Below, piece after piece: positions 10,001 through 21,153 of a DNA stretch of 64,000 bases. Position numbers and translations under genes: made by a program. The stretch comes from Siderastrea siderea (lineage: Eukaryota; Cnidaria; Anthozoa; Scleractinia; Rhizangiidae). Under the pieces are notes generated by a model. That model was not told the origin of the DNA, made no database searches, and saw only the letters and a program-made list of their open reading frames with translations. The stretch covers positions 1,558,501 to 1,622,500 of the forward strand of contig OZ034966.1 in the NCBI GenBank assembly GCA_964030785.1, written 5' to 3'. The stretch's first letter is position 1, and each line of letters starts with the position of its first letter.

Positions 10001-11317
10001 AAGCAGGTGTTCCAGGCTGTTCCATGTTCATGATTTTTAGGGGAGGCAGAACTGACATCATATCAAGACGAACATTCCCCTATCAAGTTTATGACAGGTG
10101 TATCACTTAATATAATTATGGGGTCCACCCTTTGTACAGCTGCTATCTAAGTACTTTCAGGAAGAGAAAATGGTTGACCCATAAAAACTGAAGGAATTGA
10201 TTGTTGTTTGAAACAAAAAAAACTTCTTTTGTGGGCGTCGCATATGTTCCTTGTCACTCCAAGAAGTACTAATACCTCTTGAAAAGTTGTTGCTGCCAGC
10301 ATGAATTTCTGACATTATAGTACCTTAAAACCCTAGAAAGTATAAAAACACGCTGACAATGGTCATTTTTAATTCAAACAGCCTAAGTGGTACCAAAGCA
10401 TGAATTGTAATCACGGTGACCCCTTCACTACACTATGGGAGCCCCTCCCCTCTCACCTCCTAGGTTAAGTACCACTCTGTAGTAATTGAAGAAAATACAA
10501 AGTTTAGAAACATTTCAAAGAGTAGTACAACTGTCAACCAAATATGATGTTAATATTATCTAGCAAGACTGCCAAGCTGTTAATGAACATATTCAAAGCC
10601 CTTTCAGTTTCCACTTTTACTTGGGAAGCTCTCTCTAATTTTTAAAACCAGGCAAGATGGAATGGCTACTGGGATTTGTCGTCCCAGCTTCATACGTATC
10701 CAGTAGGTGCCTTGCCTATAAGCAACATTACTGTATACATGTTCTGAGAACGAAAGAGGAAACAACAGACTCATAAGAAAGTTACACAGATGAGTAAAAG
10801 GTAACTCATCAGTAAAGGGATTAAATAAATATGTCAACTACAAAAATAAATCTATATTAAAGAAATAAACAGGTTAGCTAACCAGTAACAACAGTAGAAA
10901 AACAGCATTAACTCGATTTCACAGTCTTAGAAATAATGAAATCACATTTGATTTGTTTAAGCTAAAATTTGAGAGTTTGTTTTTGCTTTCAACTAACAAT
11001 TATATTACTTATATGTTGTACTGGTAGTACAACTGATTGTAAACCCAATACTTGTTAAACCATATACATCAAAGGAGTCATAAAGTGCACAAGTTTGCTA
11101 AGAACTTAACAAGGTATGCTGTTTATGTAATCATGTTCATTCATGTAATAAGGGTTTTTGTAATTGTCATTTCATTATTGTTCCTTGATTTTTTACTACT
11201 TTTACGTCACCTTTTGTCAAATATCTTAGTATTTAGCACACAACCTCATAAGCATTGCAACATCTCATCATGTATTAATGAAGGATCTTTTCTGATGAAC
11301 ACAATTTATAGGTGATT

Positions 11318-11620
11318 CATTTTCGGACCAAAATATGTAATTTTCCCTCCCCACTTGTCCCCTGGTTCCTCCCCTGCTCCCAGAGGTTTTTCTTTCTCTT
11401 TTCCCAAACAAAATTCAACCACAAAGCAGCTCTCAGTGTGCCCACTGTCAGACCAAACATGTAATTTTCCTTACCCATCTTGAGAACCAGATGTGTAATT
11501 TTTCCCACCCATTTTCAGAACTGACAAAACATAACTGTCACCCCTGAATCAATGACCATTTTCAGACCTGACTTTTAAGTCAACAACCATTTTCAGACCA
11601 AAAAGGCTTTAAAACCATAC
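11318..11620. repeat. Imperfect tandem 'cattttcagacc' repeat
   Basis: The words attttcagacc(aaa) and atgtaatttt(t)cc recur about every 40 bp (near 11326, 11450, 11510, 11560, 11590), separated by pyrimidine-rich spacers. A C-run and A-run follow at 11660-11705. There is no coding content. Confidence 0.45.
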
Positions 11621-12333
11621 TCACTTGGGTTGCACCAATCTATAAATGGAGTTTGTTCTCTGCCCCTCCCCCCACCCCCAACCCCCCCCCCCCCCAAAAA
11701 AAAAGAGCGCAAAGCAAAATTACGTTAATATGTACGTACTCCGGCCTTCATTTTCAAAATACTGATTATAGTCTGTCTCAATGACAGCTGGATTTAAAAA
11801 ATTCTCTTCATCTGTCTTTAGGACATAGCAGGTGGTATCTTATCACAGGATTTGGGAATTGCACGACAACAAAACACTTTCTCGCCCAGCTGGCATTAGT
11901 ACACAGTTGCCAAAATTTAAATGCACCTAAATTTTGAGCCTAAGATTGTATACATGCAAAACAACAAACAAACACAGTCACTAGTAACACTTTGCGATGT
12001 AGACAGATACATTCAACAAGATTCAAATACATTCAACAAGAACTGTAACCTGTTTTCGGCTATGTTCAAAATTTGAGCTGGATTTCCTGCCGCTGTTGCC
12101 GCGAGGATGAAAACCGTACTCACACAGGACCCATAATGGATACATGTATCAGAAGCTTTGCTTTACTCTAGTCAGTCTAGTCAGTAAGGCATAACAACAA
12201 ACATCGATCATGATAAGTGTACAAAAGGGCTGCAAAGAACAACAAAAATGCCTCAAATAAAGTGGTAACGCATTTATTAACGATTATACGGCGAACTTTT
12301 ACAGTGTAATGTATAAATAAGCTTAAACGCTCA

Positions 12334-12529
12334 CCATTAAACTTTTCCAATTCCGTCGTTTTAATACTTTCGAAGCCATTGCTGTCGGTCGAATATCATC
12401 TGAGATTTTGCAGTCCGATTCTGTGGCTATTAGCTCAAACTGGTATGGCTCTACGTTAAATGCCACAGGTTTGAGCTCCTCGGCCATTTTCAACGCAAAG
12501 AAAACGGGTGAAAACAGAGAATTTTCCAA
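12334..12529 (-). CDS. Exon of the second, inward-facing gene of the Kolobok-like element
   Basis: A minus-strand ATG at 12529 opens a 65-codon frame that reaches a GTGAGC donor at 12333. It contains MAEELKPVAF and VEPYQFELIATESD. A short 'PYxFE' motif in an acidic N-terminal segment is seen in multicopy cnidarian proteins related to the P2X7-like cysteine-rich family. This is recognition of a short motif only. Its position just inside the right end, facing the THAP gene, suggests it is the element's own second gene. Downstream exons were not identified. Confidence 0.35.
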
Positions 12530-12825
12530 AAAATTACAACAATACTCTTCAATCTTGAGCTTTCTTTGCTCATCAACAGTGACGTCACAGAATCAGCGGT
12601 CGTTTCCATTCCTTCCATTTAAGTGCGCGGTCATTTCAGAAACGATTTCGTGAAACCTTCGGATATCTTCGTACTTTTGGCTTTATTACTTCTTTTAAGG
12701 TCTCAGGAAGGAAAATTTCGGTCCAGTTTTGCTTTATAATGATTTATTTTTGTGTCAAGACGGGTTTAAACGGCTAAAGCGGAATTATCAAAATTTGGGT
12801 TTATTTGACCTTTAAATAGCCTGCG

Positions 12826-12880
12826 AGCAGGCTCGTGCAAATAACTCACTAAGCCGTGAGCCTGTTCGCAGGTTTGTGGA
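12826..12880. repeat. 'agcctgcgagcaggct' inverted repeat
   Basis: cctgcgagcaggctc and gagcctgttcgcagg face each other across about 25 bp and could form a hairpin. It resembles the end of a short dispersed element. From 12885 to 13625 nothing else is recognised apart from homopolymer runs (13500-13620). Confidence 0.4.
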
Positions 12881-13629
12881 TTCTGCCCGAACGAACTTGG
12901 ACGTTTAAAACCTTTTTTAATTAGCAAGCTAAAGCGACCAAATTTGGTAACTTTTCCTGAATTTTATCAGGGAAAAAATTGATATAGCAAGTCCAAGTCC
13001 ATGAAATTTATCGTTACCATGACAACCACTTATTGACAGGCGGTTTTTTCAGAATTATAAATTTTAATGGCAAATTATAACTTTCTTGACGTAACTTTAA
13101 CACTTTTAGATCATTTTCGTGTTCGTTTATTTTTGATTACTGACTTTTTGGGAAATTTTGGTACTTTTTGAAAAGTCAAGAAATCCAAGATGACGGATCA
13201 AGAGAGCCGCCATTTGAGAGCATGACGTAATTCTTACATCATATGAGGTTATCAAATCATGTTGCAGACCTCAAAGAAAACATTTTCGGACATGTTATCT
13301 GCCCTCTAAGTTTCGTTGTCGCGGCTTTAATATCCTCGGGGTTAAGGAGGGAGAATAAGACTCAAAATAGCTGAGCAAAAATAGTTTCTGAGCAAGAACC
13401 GGTTGATAGGGATTTTACAAGCTCCGGAACTTTCTGGCAAGAAACACCATTCTCAAACTCATTAATATATAGATTTAGCCAAGCCTAAAAGCAGAGCCCC
13501 CCTTTTTGTTTTGTTTGTTTGTTTGTTCGTTTTTTTTTTTGGCTGGCAGTTATTAATTTGTGAAAATACTCTCATTCAAGTCGTTAAATTAAAAAAAAAA
13601 CAAAAGAAAAAACAAAAGAAAAAATTCTT

Positions 13630-13700
13630 ACCCTCGCTGAGGGCCGAACCCAGGTCGTCGGCGTATGTAGCCTGATATTAGTTCACTTGGCCATGAGCGT
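13630..13700 (-). other. Degenerate tRNA-like sequence (SINE head or tRNA pseudogene)
   Basis: On the minus strand there is an A-box-like TGGCCAAGTGAAC, and about 35 nt later a T-arm with stem ctggg/ctcag around TTCGGCC (B box GGGTTCGGCC). The acceptor stem pairs at only about five of seven positions, and no sound D or anticodon stem can be drawn. It is therefore not a functional tRNA. Pol III promoter boxes of this type are typical of tRNA-derived SINEs. Confidence 0.35.
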
Positions 13701-14189
13701 TTGTTGACAATTTTCACGTTAATTTTAATACTTATTTCTTTCTTCGTGACAAGCTGCCTGTCAGCATGAAAATGCTGGTGGTTTTCCTGGCAAAATGTGT
13801 TCGGAACGCCGTAAAAACCATGGTTGTGGACAGAAAAACCAAAAAGCACTAGCTCTGCTATATTTGGCGTCGAAACCGCTGCGAAAAGCTGCGAACTCAA
13901 GCGGTGTGCCGACCGAGCTCGAACAGAACCGACAAGGCAAATTTGAACTTTTCGCCTGAACTTTATCGCCTAATTTTTTTCGCCTAAATTGAACTTTTCC
14001 CCTTCCGCCAAAAAGGTAACTGAGTATTGTTTTGAACTTTTTTTTTCCATTAACAAATTTGTTTTTGACTTTTGTTGTCTTTGCTTGTTTTGCTACAACG
14101 CGGGTCAACATGCGATTTCGCACCAAAAACACATGGGATTCAGCACAGGGTTATATCCAGTGTATGAAGTGTATTGGTAACCCTGTGGT

Positions 14190-14245
14190 GCGGATGGACG
14201 GACGGACGGACGAACGGACGGACGGACGTACGTACGGGCGTACGT
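14190..14245 (+). repeat. (GGAC)n / (GTAC)n microsatellite
   Basis: This is a run of ggacggacggac with gaac and gtac variants, followed by gtcacgtgactattacgtcac. It is probably the variable part of a dispersed repeat that continues to about 14370 (alternating gcgctagcgcgct). Confidence 0.55.
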
Positions 14246-14486
14246 ACGGACCGACGGTCACGTGACTATTACGTCACTACCAAAATTTCTAGGCTTGATA
14301 GGTTACCAAATTTCCTTAGCAATGGAGTTCCGCTGACGCGCTAGCGCGCTGGCTCCGCTAATAATTCATAAAGAGAAAACAAAGGAAATCACTACCGTGA
14401 CGGCAGTTTGGATACCCGATCTTAATTTGCATAAAATTTTGCAAACTTTTGCTTTGAATTTCTCCAAGAATTATGAATGGTTTAAG

Positions 14487-14599
14487 AAAGAGTGTTTCAT
14501 AAGGTATCCAAACTCCTCGAACTCGGTTAGAAAAACTCGGCTGCGTCCTTTTTTCCTACCCACTTCTCGGTGTTTGGATATCCTGATGAAACGCTCTTT
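14487..14599. repeat. Inverted-repeat element with 'ggtatccaaac' arms
   Basis: aaagagtgtttcataaggta followed by tccaaac (14487-14513) is inverted with gtttggatatcctgatgaaa followed by cgctcttt (14572-14599), with few mismatches. A partial third copy (ggcagtttggataccc) is at 14403. It is non-coding and looks like a MITE or its nested remains. 14600-14960 shows nothing else. Confidence 0.5.
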
Positions 14600-15022
14600 C
14601 TCGTGTTTGATATATTACGTCATCAATGCTGTATGGCTGACGCCGTACAAGAACCCTCAAGTCAGTCACCATTCAAACAGATCTAGATAAACTGAGTGGA
14701 AACAAAGCGGGGACAGAAAAACCACGATTACAAACCACTAAGAGTTGTTGGATCTATGACAAAGACCTGGATCAGTAGAAAAACTGGAATTGAACAAAAG
14801 TAAAACAACACAGCAAACTTTTGTTCAGATCTTTATAAACGGCATTGATTTGATAGTCATTTATTCACAGGATAAAGCTAGTTAGGCACTTATTGAACAA
14901 CTGCTACCTGATCTAAGGGCAAAATCTCCGCTTTTTATGCTAAATGAAGTTATTATTACTACGTAGATGACGTCGGGGATGATGAAATCGCTGACCTGGA
15001 TGAATCTGGGCTCGGCTTCAGA

Positions 15023-18000
15023 ATGATTGGAACAGCCATTGGTGAGTGACAGAAACTTTCTTATCGCAAATTAAATGGACGTGTTATGTTTTCCATTAAG
15101 TTTCTAACATCCAGGGTTTTTGTTACAAGATGTTAGAATTTCAGGAAACCTTCTGCCAGAGGGCAGCGAAGACCCGACAGAAAACTGCTGTGAATTTGAA
15201 AAGATTTTGGCTGAACGTTACAGAGACCAAAAATCTGAGGAGAACAAGGAAATGCGAAGGGAACTACAAAAGGTAATATTAGTTTGCCTGTATGACGATC
15301 ACTTGTGCATAGTAAGTTGTTCATGTAAACCGCATGAAACAGACTTGAACTACTGAAAAAAACAATATCATATACTCACCCCATCTGTTCAACTTTGTTC
15401 TTTTTACATCATGTACCTCCATGCAACCAAATCATTTAAACAGAGAGACTGCTGTAACCGGGGCCACCTAGACAATAAAAATCCTTCACATTGCAGAGCT
15501 AAAGAATTTCAGCTTAATCATTTTTGGCTGGAACAAGTGAAGTTGGTTTGACTTTAATTTATTTTTTATTTATTATTATTTTCTTTTGTAAGTGGCGTTG
15601 GTTGCAGTATTCACACGGTAAATAAATTTGTTTGGCTGTTTTTGTTTTTGATCGGACTTTTATCAGCTGACCGAAACTTTAGCATTGCATTGTAAGTCCA
15701 TGAAAAGTTTGAGGGCGAATATTACATGTTCGCCCCGTAGAAGCGTTTACTTTATGATCGGTGAAAGAAATGAAGCGGGAATTGATTCATACTTTCTTAA
15801 CAACAGTCAAATTGGTTTCTTACTTTTTTCCGGACGTCAGAAAGCGTTAAAATATATTGGCTTACAAGTAACCAAAACCTACTATGACAGGCCGGCAAAA
15901 TAACCCAATAAAGTAGGTACATGAAGAACCATTCAAAACTCCCTCTAACCCCTTTTCTTCCGGTCTGGTTATAAGGGTTAGAAGACGGTTTATCCGAAGT
16001 CAATCAAATTACGACTTCATGATCCCCAGTTTTTGGATACTGTGATGCCTTTAATTGAATTGAAAATAAAACAAGTTGATTGATGTAATTAGAAATGAAA
16101 ATCCAACCAATTTTTTTTTTTGGCTTTTAGCACCTCCCCCAAGGCGCTGTATTTGTTAATACGGAAAATGGCTCCATCATTTCAACGTTTCGTCTTTCCA
16201 GTGAAGACGCAGCCAATAAAATATGGGAAATGTACACGAAAGGAACATTCCAGTCTATGCTGCAAACTGTGCTGGTAGAAAACGCGTTAAAAGATGAAGT
16301 CCAGGAAAGACCTCTCAAGTTAAACCTCAGCCTTGGCTTAGAGCGGTTTAAAACAATAAAAGAGAAACTCGCAGGTATTTTAAGACACACTGCACTAAAT
16401 AACACTTCCATCGCTCTTTCTAACTATGCATACGTATAATTCGGTTTCTTCATAGCTTGTCTGAAGGCGTTTACAATAATATTTTACAACTTCTTCAACA
16501 TCCGTCAAGTCTGCGGATTTTTAAAGCATAAATTGGAGGAAAGACGATTTCACTACAATGTGTTGAACCGGGGATTTTTGTGATTCGCAGGCTATGAGTC
16601 GCTCGACTTGATTCTCTTATAATCACAAAGCGATGAAGGAAGTTAGCAGTTCTTCTGCTCTTTCATGATTGTATATATCTGAGAATTATCTTGTAACCAT
16701 GGGCGAACCATTGATAGCAGGCACCCCAAATAATGATGAAAATTTTCGAATAACAGAAGTAATAATGATGGGCGAATCATAGCTGACAAATGGTGTTTGA
16801 AAAACCCGCGCAGGTCTACACATTGCAGTGAAATCTATATTTTCCTGTTTGCTCGCACGCACTTGTAAAAACAAAATAAAATAGAAATATGGAGGTAATT
16901 CTAGCAATTTCCACTTGACATATTGGATTCAAATTCAGTTCAGATGTTTAATATTGTTTTTGTTTTTGGTAATTCGGTGAAACGTATTCTGACAAATTCT
17001 GATTCGTGACAAAACAAGAAAACCGGTGGTTTATCAAAGACGGGCCCTTACAAGCTGGAGTTATTCAGTTGTGGACACCTAGATTCGCGGATTTTTTCTA
17101 TTGGGTATCAACGAAATAAAGTTTGCAAAAAAAATCGCAAAAATGAAAACCTGCAGCAAAAATTTCATACCAAACCGTAACCTTTGAATTCTCCTCCTGC
17201 TCTTGCATTTTCAGTATTTTGCAATACAGTAATAAATGGCATGCGTTTTATTAAATTGCTTTACCCGAATATTTGTGTGACTACTTGTCGAAAGTTGATC
17301 TCGAGCTAAACGGCCTAGGTTAAAGGGTTCTCTTGCAAATCAAGTCTTATGCATTATATTCAAGACAAAGTTTGTTTTCACCGCTAAATGTTTTGATTCG
17401 GCAAAATTAATCTACTGTAGATTCTAACGCCGGTTTTTTCTCCCTCTTTATATGAGCTTGATTTCAAATGCATGATTTATGCATTTTTTGTGAGAGAGCA
17501 GTGATAGATGTTTCAATTATACGGTCATAACAAATAGCAAATAAACTCAAAGATATACGTGTAATTTACTTTCTAGTTTTATCCAGAAAAGCCAAAATAA
17601 AAGCCTCAGGAACTCCAAGGCCCAAAAGTATATACCTCACTCATCGGTTGCCGACATTCAGATAATCCTTCTTTTTGAGGAAAATGCTATATCCTTTCCC
17701 GAAACAATTAATTCATTCCTTTGAGCAGCTTTGAGCCCTTCAGTGTCCAATTTATTTGAATCGAGTCTTCCAGAACTTTCCCATTTGTTTTCGCCTTTTA
17801 ATTTTGATCCGTATAATGTCCCAAACTCTCTTGAAAATTGATGCGAAAACAATCGGTCGGGCCACTTTTTTTTCAAGGCGAGTAATTTTGATCGACTGAA
17901 AAACGTTTTCTAGTTTCCCATAAAACCTCCTGAAAATAACTGTGGGGGAGGCATTGCATTAACCTAGTCCTGTCCCCAAGAGAACCGCGGTCAAAACATC

Positions 18001-21000
18001 AGCCCTCTACCGTCCCCACTCCCATATACCATTAACATACCAATCACTCATCCAGTGACCTTGAACCGACCAACTACTTCTATTACTAGAAGACGGTACC
18101 CTACAGGCCCGTCTTAATAATGTGAAACGAAATTTTTTAACTTTTCCAATCCACCCAAAGCCGGGTAGCTGGGGCTAACCCTGGCAGGTGGACACTTTCT
18201 GTATAAAACAGCGGTATTTCAAAAATAAAATAATTAAGGATAAGTTCACATTATTCATTTGAAAGCCCATTTAAGTCCAAGAAAAATAGTTCTAAAAACA
18301 GCATTTCTGATATTTTGACTTGTACTTTTATATCGTAGGTAGTGATAAATCGATATATCGAGAAAACACATTTGTCACTACCTACGATGCAAAGACCCAC
18401 AGCTTGGTTACCCAAAAAAAGGACTTTGATTTCGTCGATCTTAGTATTTAAATGTGTTCATCAGTGCTTTTAGGGAAGGAAGTGTCTTTTTAATTAATGG
18501 GTGTTCCCTTTGGTGATCGTACATGCTGTGGACCTTTAACTACGTTGGACTGTATGTATCTTACTCATACTATATATGTGAAATAAAATTCAGTGTCTGA
18601 TAAATTACATTCTTCTTCGCACTGACAGAGATTAAGGCCAAACAAGAAAGGGAGAGTCGAGAGAGTCTCTTAGATTTTTCAAGTGAACAAGGTAATTCAG
18701 CTCCTAGTAACACACATGCGCAACAAAAAAACAAAATCAAACAAATAAACGAAGAACAACATTTAATCAAACAAACAATTATTGTCATATCTACCGAGAA
18801 CTACTCGATTCTAAACCTTGACTATCTGAGATTCTCTTCGTATCGTCGATTGTCGCATTGCCTGCAGTGCAAAAAAAGGTGAATTTGGTGAATTTGGTCA
18901 ATTCATGCTGTTCTTCCGACATGTCTTAAATTCTACTTCGTTACATGAAGTAAAATGTCTGATACTCGCGATCGCTGAAGCCTCGGGTTACATGTATAGG
19001 CATAAAGTTTGTGAAAGACACAAGAATGGTGGTCTTCCATGAAAAACTGGAAATTGGACAGAGTATTAAAGAGAATTCTCATTTTTGCCAATTACTAAAC
19101 GCATTTCCACTGCAGGAATTATTAAGTCCAGAGCCGACAAAAAAGGAGTATGAACCACCAAATCTTTGTGTCGAAGTGGTATAAATGCGACTTTAACTCG
19201 GTGGGTAATTGTCTGCCAGTGAACCGCAATTTAAAAGTTTGTAACCGTTAAAACAATGATGTCAGACACAAGGAAGAATAATTTGAAAGAGAGAGACAAT
19301 TTGACAGTACGAAAAACATGCAACCGCACTAACTTTAGGTCTCTTTTTTGTTAAGAAAACGGAAGGCCTGATGAAGATGGATGCGAGATAGAATTCGACA
19401 TTCCTCCAGGTAAGGGCTTTATTTTAATTCGAATGAAAACAGAAAGGTAAGATGTGACATAATGAGCCGAGGAACTTTTAAAATTTGTCCTCATTTCGGT
19501 AATTTTGTTTGTTTAATTTGAATATGAGTAAGTTTTAAATTTTTTGTCTTTCAGTATTTCTGGGACTTAAGGGCAACTCTCTTGGAGTATCTAAGCTTGA
19601 ACTAAGAGAATATCAGAAGGAGTTAGCAGCCCCTGCGATCCAAGGCAAGAACACCATCATATGCGCTCCAACCAACAGTGGCAAAACCTACGTGGCCATA
19701 GAAATTGCCAAAAGACATCTTGAGTCGTTTTCAAAAGATGCAGACCAGTCACCTTTATCAGGTAAATGAACTCAGAACCACTGTTCTCAAATTAAAGAAC
19801 ACAACTTATGATTTAATCGTCTTGTAATGAGGAAGTGGGAGTTAATGCTTTTATTTCTGGCAAAATTAGAGGCACTTCCAAGTTGTCATTTTATCAGTTT
19901 AATTAAAATCATTTGCATGTGTCTTTGAACAGCTTCCAACAAAACCAGCAAGGAACCAAAAGTTGTCTTTATTGTGAGCACAGTAAGTCTTGTTCTCCAG
20001 CAAAAGGAGCGATTTGAAGCCTTCCTTGGTGACAAGTACTCAGTGGGTGAAATCTCCGGAGCTAATGCAACAGACATCCCACTTAAGTACCTTTTACAGA
20101 GCCACCAGATTGTTGTAATGACGGCCCAGATACTTGTTAATGCCCTTAACAGTACAAACAAAGAAGAGCGAGTGGCAATGGGAGACATCAGCCTGCTGTT
20201 ATTTGATGAGTGTCACCATGCCCATAAGGAGCACCCGTACAACAGCATTATGGAAAAATATCTCTCCTTAAAGTTTCAGCCTGGAAGCCAGCACTGCTTG
20301 CCGCAGGTATGAACATGCCATTCTTAAAATTCACCATCTTTCTTTATAGCTTAAAATTCACCATCTTTCTTTATTTATCACCTATAGGGCACTTCGACAT
20401 TGTTGATCCTAGCAGTATGCAGGACGCGTGTCACCACGAACTCAGTAAATATGACCTATGCTCGCCACGAGTCTCCCAGTAGCTCTCCAAGGTTGTCATT
20501 AACTAAAAATAGCCTTTAAGCCAACCCTCGTCCCGACAGTCACTCCAGACAAACGTTTCCTATTTGTTCTGTTTTCCTATAGATCATCGGGCTGACAGCC
20601 TCCCTTGGTACGGGTAAAGCCAAGGATGTGGGAAAAGCAGAAGAGCATATTATTCTTGTGTCTGCGAATCTAGATGCTGAAGTTATTTCAACTGTACAGA
20701 AAAATATTGCCGAGCTCAAGACGTACGCAAATGTGCTTGACCAAAACCTGTTTCATGCGCAAAAGAACGAGCATGACCCATTTGAGAGGATCATCTCCAA
20801 GGTAGTTTATTACATTTTCCTTTTTAGGCCAAAATGGGAAAGCTTAACAAAAGCAGACTCGAGCTAAATTATAAAACGCTCTGTCTAAAATCCTGGACCA
20901 CATTTAGACAATGCGATGCGAAACTCTCTAATTTAGATGAGATTGGCATTCAAGAGGTTTTTCAAACACAAACTGTAGATGTACATTGAGGGCAAAGATA

Positions 21001-21108
21001 TCACAAGATATCCGACGGACAGACCGTTATTATAAAGTTAATACTACACAAACGTCATTATTGAAGTGAATGGTATCTCAGGTGGAAGTGGTATATATCT
21101 GTATTTAT

Positions 21109-21153
<45 letters not shown>

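Larger units (their letters stand above)
8803..12811. mobile_element. Kolobok-like DNA transposon, 4.0 kb, degraded
   Basis: The ends aggtcaaataaacc (8803-8816) and ggtttatttgacct (12798-12811) are inverted and flanked on both sides by TTAA (8799-8802, 12812-12815). The similarity between the two ends continues inward for about 250 bp with many changes, including a shared gtgacgtcactgttg (near 9014 and 12580). A TTAA target plus a THAP-type DNA-binding exon near the left end fits the Kolobok superfamily. piggyBac also uses TTAA but lacks THAP. The left end encodes the THAP remnant (+) and the right end a short acidic exon (-), so two genes face inward. It contains a younger 152-bp element (9849-10000) and a 'cattttcagacc' repeat tract. 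Confidence 0.65.

Noticed and set aside
13630..13700. Functional tRNA gene
   Set aside because: Only the T-arm is sound. The acceptor, D and anticodon stems cannot be drawn.
18332..18388. microRNA precursor
   Set aside because: The stem is only 18 bp and does not extend, too short for a typical pre-miRNA.
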